Assembly (NCBI GenBank): GCA_905397405.1
Contig: CAJPVJ010000014.1
Location: 29,248 to 85,646 of the forward strand
Direction: 5' to 3'
Source: Oppiella nova
Taxonomy: Eukaryota; Arthropoda; Arachnida; Sarcoptiformes; Oppiidae
DNA length: 56,399 nt
Positions within the stretch are counted from its first letter, which is position 1; every line of letters starts with the position of its first letter. The notes below the pieces were generated by a model. The model did not search any database, was not told where the DNA came from, and worked only from the letters and a program-made list of their open reading frames with translations. Below, in pieces: positions 34,781 through 46,454 of this stretch. The position numbers and the translations under genes are program-made.

Positions 34781-36379
34781 TTAAAGATCTTTTGGCTCCA
34801 CTTTGCCCTCAAGAAGTTGTCTGTCCAACAGATACTCTCCGACACCGCTTTGCATTTGGCTCAGTATTGTGTGAAGTCTTGTCAATTGGTTTATTGAAGT
34901 CATTTGTTCCTCCAAATACTCGCTCTCAAGGAAATCCATTAACTTTTGAATTCAAAAAAGTTTCATCAAAATTGTTCTCATTTTTATGAGTTTATGATTA
35001 CGTGTGGGTCAAGGCATGTGTGTTCAGCGATTCCGTGTATTTTATGGATATAATCATTGATTTCATTCTCCAATTGAATGGCATCTTCGAGGGCCTGTTT
35101 GGGACCATTCCATGTATTCTTGACCGGCATCTGAACCAATGGTTACAAATGAGAGTTAAAATACTATACAATAAAATCCAAGTGATAAACAGAATACAAT
35201 AAATACCTTGACATCGAGAATGTTAACATTAGCACCTCTCTTGTTAAGGTAGTCAATGAGTTTATGAGCATGCTCCTTTTCCTCCCGGGACTGATCCGAG
35301 AAGAACTTTGAGAACCCCTTTCGCGCCACTTTATTGCCATCAAAATAGGCACCCTTTCCGTACATATTAAACAAGGATTAAATTTTACCATCAAATGGTT
35401 TAGTGTTAGTATTTTGATACCATATTCATGTAAACGAGACTCGCATACAATTCTGAATTGATTTGATAATTCAGTTCTCGCATACATTCCGACTTCATTT
35501 CAAAACGATTTGATTTAACCGGTAATTCATTGCCTAAATTTTTGTAAAGCAATAAACTTCAATGTTAAACAATAAAGTTAATAGACAATTAATATTTGGT
35601 TTCTTAAATAGAGTACATTAAGAAATACTGTACGTGAGATGATATAAAATTAAGAAATTTTTATTGATTTGACAGTTTTGCTTATCATATTTGATTGATT
35701 TTTTCATTTTATATTTGAATTTAATGTCCAAATCATACGATTAGATTTTGAGATTAATGAATGAAACTAAACAGTCATTTGAATTCCTTAGGCTAACACT
35801 AATTGATTTGACAAACTTTCATTTACTTTTTTCTAACGAATACCGTATACAATATCGTTAAGAATACGGGTATTAAATAAAATATAATTACAGCAAGTTT
35901 CACATACAATATTTGAACATTTTATTTTATATTAAACAATGATATACTGATAATTGGATGACTAAAACTGCGATTCTAATGCACTAATATTTCCCAGCTG
36001 AGATTCGTATTATTATGATAAATACTATCGGTAATTACTTAAATTTATTTTATACCTGTATAATAAAAACTATGTTAAATTTATAAAGTGACACAGTATA
36101 CACAATAGTAATGTAAAATAATGCAAAATAGGAAAATGTGTCAATGTAAAAGTAAACCCAAACTTTTTAGAACTACAGAACATTTTCAAAAGGGAATTGT
36201 TAAATAAAATCATTGAACCAAGGCAATGGCTAATCATAAAATGCAAACCTTGATCCTGAATTTGAAATCAAGTTACATTTATACCATGAATTAGACTTAC
36301 TCTGACTCATAGCCGAACCCGAGAATGATATATAAACGGCGAGCACTACAAACAAACCCAATTTGACACTCATTTTCAT
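34781..36379 (-). CDS. FTH: Secreted ferritin heavy-chain-type subunit
   Basis: Iron-storage subunit with a ferroxidase centre; secreted in many arthropods. Exons 36301-36379, 35421-35533, 35207-35353, 35002-35130, 34781-34942 join in phase to give 209 aa. The N-terminus MKMSVKLGLFVVLAVYISFSG is a signal peptide. The four-helix bundle follows: ELNYQINSELYASLVYMNM (helix A with Glu and Tyr ligands), GFSKFFSDQSREEKEHAHKL (E..EH ligands), ALEDAIQLENEINDYIH, and DFLESEYLEEQMTSINQL (Gln of the ferroxidase site), ending GEYLLDRQLLEGK. An HKIHGIAEHTCLDPH loop links C and D. The first intron is about 770 bases. I did not find a convincing CAGUGN iron-responsive element in the 180 bases upstream. Confidence 0.93.
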
Positions 36380-36919
36380 AAAATTCACCAATTTTTTAAT
36401 CATTAAAGTGAATGAATAGGTCTCCGAATATAAACTCCAAGAAAATGCACTTCACTTCTGGTCGACCAGTTCTGGAGATAACTTATAAATGAATCATTTG
36501 TTGCAAAGCGAGCAAAAACCTCATCAACACTGATATATCATTCACTTGAAGATTAGGAAAGACTGCAAAAGACTGCAAAATAAAACTTACACTTCGAAGA
36601 GGACTTCAATTTCTTGTAATCTCTAACCAATCGAATCAACAAATCTATGGCATAAATGTTAATACTTATCATTTGGATACTGTATGTATTCAAACTAATA
36701 TCAGATATTATATAAACTGTATATAGATTTATATATAGTTTATTCAATGAATTAGCAAAAGTTAACAAAATTAACATTATTTTATGGTATATTCTACCAA
36801 TAAGTAGATTCAAATTAAAATGACTTTACATAAGAATTTGTTTCGATAATTGTTGTTTAATTAACAAAAAATACAGTAAAGAAAATGTGGAAAAGTTTAA
36901 TTAATTAAATACAATACAA
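36380..36919. other. Intergenic region between ferritin and RNF4
   Basis: AT-rich with no supported coding region. It holds the ferritin 5' UTR and promoter and the RNF4 3' UTR. Confidence 0.5.
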
Positions 36920-38075
36920 TTAAATAAAAATGGGATGAAATGCCTTCTTAGTCGCGATCTTTTTCCTACAACTGGGACACGCTTTGGACGTCCGAATCAC
37001 TTCTGATATACAACTGCGGGTTAAATGAAAACAATTGGCAATGAGTGTCATAAATGGATTAAAAGCAACACTCCATTCATACCGATCACAAAATAGATGA
37101 CCGCAAACCGTTGATACTAACTGTCGTCCCGACACTTCAAACTAATAATCAAAGAGAAAATGAGTCAAACCAAAGACTATATACTTAGGGATCAATTGCA
37201 TGCATGCAATGTATGGTATGGTATACTGACAACAGTGCTCTCGTCCAGACAAACGGGACATTTAATACTCTTTCGGACGCTTCTCTTCGATGGACTCAAT
37301 GACGGAGAGCTGGTCTGAGTCTGAGTCTGAGTTGGACTAAGTTTTCGGAGATAATCACAACATTTAATACAATTAAATAAATGCAATCAATTGATGCAAA
37401 GTGTGGCAAACCTTTGTATGGGTTGCGAGTCTTTGATTTCAATGATATCATCGTTTGGTTGCTTCGGTTTAACCGGAGATCGCGAGCTATCCGTCCGATG
37501 ATTGCGACGGTTTTGGCGCCTATTGTCGCGAATTATACACAAATCCTGATCTCTGATCACAGAACTAATGCATTGGACCTCTGAATCCGAGTCAACGTTA
37601 TTCTCGTCCACCACTGAGTCCTCTTCAGTCAAATCAATGCAAACATTGCTTTCATTGGCTATAATCATATCACCACTCGTTTGACTCTCATTTGTATCAT
37701 TCAATTGATCCGTTTGTTCGTTGCTTTCATTGAGTGAACCAATGGTCACATGAGAGCCCACATCCAAGACTGGCATCGAGAGTGTCGACTCATTGCTGCT
37801 GTCATTACTGCCACTGTTTGTCGTATTGTCTGCTAATGAATGGTTGCACTCATTATTGGGTGAAGTGTTGCGTCGTTTGCGACCAACACTTGTGACGCCA
37901 TTATGTCGTCGTTTGGGTCCTCTATTGCTCTGTCTTTGCGTCACTTCTGTGGACCCGTTCTCTTCGGACAATACACTAGACGTCTAATGATTACAACAAA
38001 TGGTTAACAAATGATATCAAATTGAAAGCAAATCACAGGTCATGTGAGCCTCACATTGCAAGTGTTGGTCTCCAT
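36920..38075 (-). CDS. RNF4: SUMO-targeted ubiquitin E3 ligase, RNF4-like
   Basis: Nuclear RING ligase that ubiquitinates poly-SUMOylated proteins. Exons 38055-38075 (METNTCN), 37412-37983, 37231-37336, 37083-37141, 36920-37013 join in phase to 283 aa. The N-terminal part is basic then acidic, Ser/Asn-rich, with SUMO-interaction-like cores (VCIDLTEED, DDIIEIKD). The C-terminal C3HC4 RING reads IKCPVCLDEST, QLVSTVCGHLFCDRCISEV and KACPSCRKKI, ending FHPIFI like human RNF4 (YHPIYI). Two donors are possible at the third intron (37231 or 37237); 37231 gives the human spacing. The tiny first exon is inferred from splice signals. Confidence 0.9.
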
Positions 38076-38087
38076 GTGGTGATAGAT

Positions 38088-39172
38088 GTGTTGAAATAAG
38101 TGGTCAAACAGTGAGACAATGCGTTGAGTCAATGAATGGCCGATGGATTGCATTCAAGTGATGGCTAATCAGTCACCACTCAGTCATCCACTCACGAGTC
38201 AAACAACAATCAAAGCATCGATTATTCACTCATTGAGTCATGACTTGAACTGTGAGTCTGTGACTGAGAAGTGCATTGCAATCTATGTAAATCACAGTAA
38301 ATACCAAACAGTATTAGAATTGTTTAACACAACGGCATGTAAGCTAACTATGCGTACAATTGTACGCAATAAGTGATACGAACACATAGTTATAAAAGGG
38401 TACAAATCTCTGCACACATACAATGTTTTGTAAATAAACAAAGTTTGAATCTCATTGTGCGCGGGTTTCAAAATTTGAAAATTTGCAATTAAAAATGTTA
38501 ATCAAATAATCAAAGCTCCCACTCATGAGTGAAAATATCAGCTGAAAAATGTGTCAAATAAATAAATAAAATATTTTAACATCTAATGAATGAATAGTTG
38601 ATATGTTTTATTGGTGTAAACTCAGTAACAATACTATTGTACAGCAAAACATTACAAATAAAATAATGAAAAGTATTTCACTTCAAAACCACCAAAGAGT
38701 GTTGAAATAAGTGGTCAAACAGTGAGACAATGCGTTGAGTCAATGAATGGCCGATGGATTGCATTCAAGTGATGGCTAATCAGTCACCACTCAGTCATCC
38801 ACTCACGAGTCAAACAACAATCAAAACATCGATTATTCACTCATTGAGTCATGACTTGAACTGTGAGTCTGTGACTGAGAAGTGCATTGCAATCTATGTA
38901 AATCACAGTAAATACCAAACAGTATTAGAATTGTTTAACACAACGGCATGTGAGCTAACTATGCGTACAATTGTACGCAATAAGTGATACGAACACATAG
39001 TTATAAAAGGGTACAAATCTCTGCACACATACAATGTTTTGTAAATAAACAAAATTTGAATCTGATTGTGCGCGGGTTTCAAAATTTGAAATTAAAAATG
39101 TTAATCAAATAATCAAAGGTCCCACCTCATGAGTGAAAATATCAGCTGAAAAATGTGTCAAATAAATAAATA
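38088..39172. repeat. Direct repeat of about 480 bp, copies at 38088-38568 and 38699-39172
   Basis: The copies differ by about 1-2% and a 7-bp indel and each encodes the same meaningless 77-codon ORF. No terminal repeats, target-site duplications or transposase are seen, so I do not call a mobile element. Between them lies an in-place complement of what follows the second copy, so the true locus is probably one copy followed by 39173 onward. Confidence 0.92.
38571..38698. other. In-place complemented block, about 128 bp (copy of 39175-39302)
   Basis: The sequence after the first repeat copy is the unreversed complement of the sequence after the second copy (offset 604). The version at 39269-39302 encodes the last codons of WRAP53 in normal orientation, so 38571-38698 is the altered one. 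Confidence 0.93.
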
Positions 39173-39268
39173 TCTATAAAATTGTAGATTACTTACTTAT
39201 CAACTATACAAAATAACCACATTTGAGTCATTGTTATGATAACATGTCGTTTTGTAATGTTTATTTTA

Positions 39269-41153
39269 TTACTTTTCATAAAGTGAAGTTTTGGTGGTTT
39301 CTTTTAGACTATTTTCTTGTTGTGTATTCACTAAAGACAAGTCGTGCTCGTCTTCGGAGTCAGAAATGTCAGCAAATCTTCTTTGGCCTGAAGTAGTCGA
39401 CAGCAGTGGTAGAGTCGGATGAAAACTGTTTGGTATAGCAATCAAGAGTTGCAGTCAAATGTAGTGCAGATGTGACATAAGTTAATAACCAATACCTGAC
39501 TCCATTCACACAGTCCTTGTGCGCCGAGAATGTGTTCAAAGGTTTCATTATTTCATCGCTCGCTTCACAGTTTATATCATAAGTGGCAACAAATCCGGTG
39601 TCACTTCCGGTCACCAAATACTTGGAATCGGAAGATAAATCAAAATATATTCTTTGATTTGTATTCACTTCACGATTGATAACAGACAACACGTGACCAA
39701 TGTTTCTGAGATCCCAACACAAGATCTCTGAATCCTTGTAAGCAAACAAATATTAAACAATGTTTATAACATAATAGCAATCACTGTATTGTTATTATGA
39801 AAACGAGTCATACTTTTCTTCCTCCACTATAGAGGCGATTGCCATCTGAAGAGAACTGGAGATGAGTGAGCCCTCCCTTCTGGCCCAACAGCACACAGAT
39901 ATTCGTGAGTCCGGGCTCTTCATAGAGACCAATACTCCTATCATATGAACCGACGGCTATAATGTTTGGGTTCAACGGATTCGTTGCAATACATGATATG
40001 ATTCCCTTTTGACCGGTTTTGTCAACTGTTTAATACAACACAAATGCATGTCTTTTCAATGGATTCGTAAATTATAAGCAAAACATACCATAAGTTTGCT
40101 TTAAATCACAGATTCTGCCCGAAGAAGAGGTATCGAAAACTCGAATCCATTTCTCAAAACCTGAATATATTTTATTTCCGTCGGGACTGAAAGCTATAGA
40201 GTTGGCAGAAATCACTTCATCCGCCCATAACATACGGAATATTCACGAGTGGTCAACAGGGCATATCCGTAGGGTATTCACCTAGCCTAACAGTGCTGAA
40301 CATCAGTATTTAGAAACACAGGTAATCTCATTCTCAATTAATAAATCCATATTTAGTGATGATAACAGGCATTCATCTCCTCATTGGACTTACAAACAGG
40401 TGGAAGGGATGCATGAATTCATTAATGGGAACCAACAGTAATCGTAAATTATCTCACTTTCTCTCACTGTTAGCACTGAATCCTAATTTGAATCAATAAA
40501 TAATACACTAATTGTCATACATTTATAGCATAAGAGGTGTGACTCAGAAATGTTATAAGACATCAGATTTGGTTTCATATCATCTTTCGTTATAAACCAT
40601 TAAATGGTTTAATAAATTGAATGTTGTTTTGAAAATAAGACACTATTTATTAGACTTAAGATAAATAGTTGTAAATAAATAAACAAAACAATGATTTATG
40701 CGTTCAGACCATACAATTGGCATCACTTTTACGACAATTGTGTGAAACGATTGAAAGCATTGAATCAAATTCGCCTTTAATTCAGAGTAGTAAACAGAGT
40801 TGTAAAGTAACTTATATACTTTGTAAACAATGGTAAAGACGCTACAGAAGCAGGTTTTACTACCCTAAGACTGTGTCTAAACCACCATTTAATTTCTCAG
40901 AATTCGTCACCACGTCGGCATTCACCATAAGACACGATCCATCTGAAGACCATTTGCATCCTTTCAGACAATTATTATCTGAGTTATGGTTAAACTCTTT
41001 GAAACAGTGGTTAATCAGTTTTGGACACTTATTCCAGTCATAGTTATTGTCAACACAATTATCACCACTCGATTGACTGTCACTTCTTTGTGGGTTTGTG
41101 TCCAACAAATGGATCAATCGGTCCGATGGCTCTTCACTCGCGGTGTCACTCAT
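39269..41153 (-). CDS. WRAP53: WRAP53/TCAB1 WD40 protein, carrying two in-place complemented blocks
   Basis: Binds the CAB box of scaRNAs and telomerase RNA and delivers them to Cajal bodies. Exons C to F read normally at their 3' part: 39269-39425, 39496-39734, 39814-40025, 40089 to about 40224. They contain SANSIAFSPDGNKIYSGFE, KGIISCIA, GSYDRSIGLY, GGLTHLQFSSDGNRLYSGGR and EVNTNQRIYFDLSSD. Exon B is 40394-40482 (IIYDYCWFPLMNS). Exon A begins at ATG 41153 and includes CLKGCKWSSDGSCLMVNAD. As written, A runs into the intron and C has an in-frame stop. Reading about 40783-40909 and 40225-40352 as in-place complement gives CLRLFNLPPNL...AEM and SRDNPIHLWDAYTGQLVSTY, exactly the missing WRAP53 parts. 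Exon ends then become 40833 and 40312, all phases fit, and the product is 413 aa. Confidence 0.9.
40225..40352. other. In-place complemented block inside WRAP53 (exon C)
   Basis: Read as its in-place complement on the minus strand, this gives the WD repeat core NPIHLWDAYTGQL and a TTT-A phase match with exon B. As written there is an in-frame TGA and no homology. The lower boundary is 40225-40228; the upper one lies in the intron and is estimated from the usual 127-128 bp length. Confidence 0.85.
40783..40909. other. In-place complemented block inside WRAP53 (exon A end)
   Basis: As written, exon A ends in a 17-codon unrelated tail and a stop. The in-place complement reads LRLFNLPPNL and then AEM directly before a GTAACA donor, aligning residue by residue with human WRAP53 (LRIYNLPPEL...AEM). 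The upper boundary is 40907-40913; the lower one is estimated. Confidence 0.85.
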
Positions 41154-41533
41154 GGTCTCCAATGACAAGCGATTCACGACTCAATCAATTGATTCAAACA
41201 ACTCGTGATAATGTGCTCACAGACCAAGACATATGACCCGCAAATGGCAGACATTTAGTCCATTGTTTAGCACTTCTTCAGCAAAACACATGAAAACAAC
41301 AATTGATTTGATTTTCAAATCAAACGACACGTGAGTGCAGTCTGTGACGAGTGAACACGTGTTGGCCTCTCAGCCAATGGGCGTCGAGTGGAACGCAGTC
41401 TACGAAGTGTCGCACAATTCAAAAGTGCATTCATTTGATTGGAAAGCTTTCGACAATCGAGTGATTGATTGGTTTGAAGGCATGAATGAGTGACTCATTC
41501 AGTGATTCAGTGATTGAGTGACTGTTGGCCACA
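41154..41533. promoter_or_regulatory. Divergent promoter region of WRAP53 and a coiled-coil gene
   Basis: 380 bases separate the two ATGs, which point outward. No specific element is identified. Confidence 0.4.
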
Positions 41534-42595
41534 ATGGAGACGAAGGCACTGAAGGATCTCTTCGACGATCTCATCCGAGTTGAGACACAAACCAATCTCA
41601 AGAGGACAGCAGTGAATGCATGTGAGACACAATGGGAGACAATCTGGTGGTGGGATGTGTTGCCTAATGGTATGAATTGTATGGACAGTGAGGACACAGT
41701 CGGACACCAATGAGAGACAGTTGCGTGAAGTGAGGGATGCGTTGCAAGTGATGGACAAACAGTTGGTCACCAAATGGGAGGCGAGTGTCCACTCGGACTG
41801 TGAGGTGGCGTTCATTGACAACGAGAACGCAATCCTTGGCCAACAAACGCAAGAGTTTGAGACCAAAGTACGCGAATTGCGTCAAAAAGTGGTAAACAAT
41901 GCGTTTGACGAGTGCTGGACACCAATTATTGGATCAATTGATTGCATGAACTATAGGTTGAGCTAAGAGTGAATCGAAAGCAAAAAGTCAATGAATTGGT
42001 GAACGAGTGTCTGGCGTTTGGCCACCAGTTTGGAAGCACTGGAAGTGTTGCTCAGCAATGGACAGAATGTGAGAAACTCATGAAAGGACTGATTGAAAGC
42101 AAAGATGGTTTGCAAACACAACTCAATTCGTTGACAAAGAGGTCTCAAGAATTGGATTCACTTCTGGAGACGAGGAATGCATTAAACCACGAAACGTGTC
42201 GTTTGAAAGACAATATAAACCGCTTTCGCGACCAAAACTGTGAAATGATTTGCAATGAAAATAAACTGAAGAATGAGTTGAAAGAGTTGTCCGAAAAGGA
42301 GAGCTTTGGTCACGAATTTGTGTCTCTGAGGAAAGAGTTGCAGTCGATTGCTATGAAGCCTAAGACAGTCACCACTCCATTGGAGACTCGCTTTCAAAGT
42401 GTGTCACAACTCAATACTCCATTCAAACCAAATATACCGCAGAAGCCATTAGTGACCACATCTGAGACAACGATTAATGCGAATGAATGCGTTGGAAGTG
42501 ATAGGAAGAGAGGAAGTGATGAACTAGTCGTGAAAGAAGTGAAAAAAGTGTGGGATTTAAAGAGAAACAGACGGATGACTGCACTCAACCAATAG
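41534..42595 (+). CDS. Coiled-coil protein of unknown function, about 309 aa
   Basis: Not recognised. Three exons, 41534-41656, 41700-41891 and 41981-42595, join in phase 0; the first intron would be only 43 bases. The product starts METKALKDLFDDLIRVETQ. It is almost entirely charged heptad-like sequence to about residue 215 (for example LNSLTKRSQELDSLLETRN, NELKELSEKESFGHEF), then a Thr/Pro-rich segment and a basic C-terminus (VWDLKRNRRMTALNQ). A kinetochore or cytoskeletal role would fit but is speculation. Confidence 0.7.
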
Positions 42596-43169
42596 AGGGT
42601 TAATTTACTTATGGTTATTATAATAGTTACCAATTAATGAGTGATTAGTTGAATGGGAATACAGTAACATAACAACTAATGAATCCAAAAAAGTTGTCAA
42701 AACAGGAAAACAGCAAATTTGGTGATCAATGTTTCCTTTACGACAAATACACTTCTGTTTGTATAAATGTATCATTTATTTAATTTGTGTTATTATTTAT
42801 TGGTTTATAAATTACATAAAATTAGTATTAAATAGCATTAAATAACAAACATTAAAATTTTATAATTCAATAAAAATAATTTGATTTCTTTCGTTGATTT
42901 GATTTATTTTGTGATTTCAATCAATGAGTAAATGGTTTCAGATTTAAAAAATAACCCAAAGACTAGTCTTAACAATAGCCGGTTTCAGTTATCACAGATA
43001 TTTCACCATTTATTCCAAACCTATTCAGAATATGTTTAACTTTCCTGTAATGATTGAAATTATTGTTTTACAGTTATTTGTAAATAGAAATTATGATTAT
43101 TTAGAGTTTGCACTACAGATGAATGCTTTGATTGACAACTAATGACTAATTGCGTGAATGTTTGATCGG
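42596..43169. other. Convergent intergenic region
   Basis: 3' UTRs of the coiled-coil gene and the DOK gene. AT-rich, with AATAAA-like signals near 42868. No further gene seen. Confidence 0.5.
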
Positions 43170-46100
43170 TTAGACGGCTGTGTTATTGAGAGTTTTCACT
43201 TTACAGACTCTCGCGTATTCCACTTCGTTTTGGATGTAGTGCTGAGTTTGAGGAATGCTTTCATTGCTATTATTACAGGTTTTATTCAAATCATTTAAGT
43301 CCTGGTGAATGACATTTGCGTACTCGTGTTCCGCACTATCGTTAAGTATTTTTGAGTAATGGTTTGATTCATTGGTATTCATAGTATTATTCTTATTGCT
43401 TTGAATAATGTCTATATCGGAGACTTCACTGTATGTAACCTCTTCTTGGCTATCTATTGGTTGTGGAGCTGTTTTTCTCACCGGTGATGGTATACCGCTT
43501 GTATTGGTTGAGCTACTAGTGCTGTCTCGCGTCGGTGTGTTCGCTCTGTTGTCCTTATATTTGGTCTGAATTTGGTTTTGAGTGTTTCCGGAGAACATCA
43601 TCTTTAACACAGACGTCAACTTTGAAACCGTTTGATTGACGGGTGGAGGACTCGGACAGAACGGGCTTTTCATATGTTGTTCCTCTTTATTAACGCTTGT
43701 ATTGAGGGTCAGATCAACTGCCGGCTCGTCGTATAAGATCTCATCTTTTAATGGTCTATAAGTTTCGGTAAAAGTATGATTAGGACCCGAATTCATGACT
43801 TCTTCTCGCGATGCGAATACGGGTTCTTCTGAATCGGATTTCGTTTCTTTACTCTTTCGCGGAGGTTTTGGAACGGGAGGCGAGGCTTTGGGTTTATGAT
43901 CATTGGCACCGGGAAGAGAGTTGGCACTCGAGACGGATGTGACACGAGTTACGGTATGTTTTTCAATTATTTGAGGACTTTTTGGTGGTTGTATTGAATG
44001 CCGTTTCGCTGACTCTGGTATTTTTGTCGATGGCAGGAGTGAGGAATTGGTGGCAAAATAATTCAATTTCGATGAATAACTCATTGAAAGTGGAGGGGAT
44101 GTGGATGGAAGTGCAGGTTTGGACTCAGTATTGGTATAGAAATGACTCGAAGGGAACGACGATTCTTTGGGATGAAGTTTTGGACTGATATTAATGGCAC
44201 CCAAAGTATTGATTCCAGGAATTTGATCGTCATTTATATGACGCGAAGCCTTTAAACTATTGACATGAGTGGCCACGGCTTGGAAAATAGAGTTGCCGTC
44301 TTTGGTGATGAAGGAGAACAGGCCCTCTCCTGACGCACACTTGCGTCCGGCCTCTAATGAGAAGCCATCTTTGGTGCAGCCGTATCTCCTGATGTGTCTG
44401 TACGGCCACGAGAACAACACTTTCCCCTCTTCTGCCAGCGATATATTCACTGAAGTGACGATTAAAGTGAGGTTTGATTCAAAACTACTCCTTAGACCGC
44501 ATCGGATAGAAGTTTCAGAATCAATGAGTTTGACCCTAAAGTACAATATATTTATTATATAATATAATATAAGACCAAAATATATGAGATATTTAGATAT
44601 GATATGAATTGCAATGATATCATGTTCAGCATACCGATAGACATCGGGCCCGTCCACTGAGGAGTACAAAAGATTTTCTTCGCTCTGAGCGTCAGACAGT
44701 TTATTGTGATTTAAATGATTGCTATTATTATTGAACTGATTTCGTAAACTTAGCTCTCTTCGTGACAAACTGACTTAACATAATACTTTTGAGACTAATC
44801 GCGGCTTACGTTGGTAAACCTCTGTTAATTCGGTAAGATAGTAAAGTAATTTACACAGCGTTCTCTTATAATGAGTGGCTTCTTTGCTTCGGATCTATTG
44901 TCATAAAAGTTATAAATAAATGATATTTCATGTCAGATATTGTGTGAAAAAGAGGTACAAAATTGAGTGCTCTTTAAATTGGATATATTTGGTGCAAAAA
45001 TAAACTAAAAATATTAATTAATTGGTTGTGATTGTGTGGAGTGTTTGTTAAGAGATATTAAAATAAACAATAGGTTTGATGATAGAGTGGTGTATAAGTG
45101 AATTGCAGCTGAAATTATAGGAATAATTATGACTAAAAGAGTGCATCATTTGAATGGATGAGAAGATCTCATTTGAATTCAAGTCAATATAAATGCTAAA
45201 TAAAAGTTCTCATCAAATGGTCTAATAAGCAGTTTTAAAAAAAGTTGGTATAAGTGGTGCTCTCATTACGATCCTGGATAAGAGCACAGGAAGTATGAGC
45301 TCATTATGTGGTGCTCACAATACTAGAGTGACATTCCGTTCCCACAAATAAGCATTTATTTTCTTAAATATAATATTAATTTTCGATATTGAATAAATAT
45401 TATTATTGAAGAACACTCTTTGATTAATTACTTACCAGCGTTGTTTTGACTAAAGTTACTTACGAAAAGAGAAAAGTAAATTTATGTCCTTTCGCTCAAG
45501 TATTCCAAACTTGCATTTATTGAGCAAAAAATGTTAAATATTTTTATCTATCATTCAAAGGCTTTATTGATTAGAAATGCAATCACTTTTTGCGTAATAT
45601 TTGAGAGCAAATTAATAATAAATTGTAATCAAACAAAATGAATGAATGAATTAAATTCAAGAACACGTTCGCAACATAACAGTATAGATCTGTCAGTCCT
45701 TTTAGGGCTAGTATTTGGTTCAATAGTGAAATGCGAGAACAGGTGCACAAATACTAGGTATGTATAATATACACCGTATAATAAGTAGTGTAGAAACTTG
45801 CAAAGGTTATACTCAATGCTCGCTATATTACAGGTCTATTATAATGAGTCCAATAACACAATTTCTCAACTTTTTGGCCTCACTTTGAGCAAAAATATTT
45901 TCGTATAAATGATTGAATAATTTTATGCAATGAATGCTTACTTCAAACACATTTGGTTGTTGTTTCTGTGGCAAAGGGGCCACTTTGACACAATCACTCA
46001 ATGGGATAATTCGTTGACAATGATGTTGTTTTACATATTGGTCTTCGCTGTCAAACACTTCCAATCTTTGGATTCCCTGACGAGAGCTCTTATATAACAC

Positions 46101-46454
46101 ATAATACTTCTTTTGCCACGACTTCTGCACTCGAAAAGCGAATCAAATGATAATTTCTTAGAAATTTAATTCAAACAAAATACTAATACAATATAAGAGA
46201 AAACTATGAAATTAGACTCAAATCTAGTGAATGACCTGATCTATAGCTTAACTAATTGTTTGCAAACTTTAATGTATTTTAAAATAACTTTTCCTTAAAA
46301 TGGCATTAAATAGGAACTATAAATGAATTTTATGAATAGGATATTTAGTAATATGTGAGGTATAGCTCATACACAGTATGAATACCTTTTGCTTGAGAAA
46401 GCCTTGCGGGGGAACCATCAGACTTCCCGACCGAACCACTTCTTCCACTTCCAT
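43170..46454 (-). CDS. DOK: DOK-family adaptor (PH + PTB), exon 3 damaged by a complemented block
   Basis: Docking protein below receptor tyrosine kinases that recruits RasGAP through phosphorylated YxxP sites. Exons 46386-46454, 45942-46124, 44635-44894 and 43170-44535 join in phase to about 625 aa. PH domain: SLMVPPQGFLKQK, KSWQKKYYVLYKS, IQRLEVFDSEDQYVKQ, IPLSDCVKVAPLP. PTB domain in exon 4: SETSIRCGL, LFSWPYRHIRRYG, FSLEAGRKCASGEGLFSF, GNSIFQAV. The tail is Pro/Ser-rich with ILYDEP, VTYSEVSD and other tyrosine sites. In exon 3, bases 44743-44869 are the in-place complement of the normal copy at 53142-53268; corrected, they encode the PH C-terminal helix (THLFSCDTFNEMIEWLNCLQ). Closest to the DOK1-3 group. 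Confidence 0.92.
44743..44869. other. In-place complemented block in DOK exon 3, 127 of 127 bases
   Basis: The block read from right to left is identical to 53142-53268 read left to right at all 127 positions, while flanks on both sides (44634-44742 and 44870-45038) are the ordinary reverse complement of the same copy. So the flanks are inverted normally and the middle is only reversed. It destroys the PH-domain helix in this copy. Confidence 0.98.
45039..45941. other. Second intron of DOK
   Basis: AT-rich DNA between exons 2 and 3; the intron spans 44895-45941. No coding sequence found. Left end 44895-45038 is duplicated inverted at 52973-53116. Confidence 0.6.

Noticed and set aside
36380-36560. 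Iron-responsive element upstream of ferritin
   Set aside because: A CAGTGT occurs on the minus strand near 36530, but the flanking five bases do not pair and no bulged C is placed correctly.
38088-39172. LTRs of a retrotransposon
   Set aside because: The 130-bp spacer is an in-place complement of the downstream flank; no primer-binding site, polypurine tract, TG/CA ends or target duplication.
40226-40292. Micro-inversion in WRAP53 (plus-strand reading NIHEWSTGHIRRVF resembles a WD repeat)
   Set aside because: The in-place complement gives a far better and full-length match (NPIHLWDAYTGQL) with correct splice phases; the inversion reading lacks two residues and splice sites.
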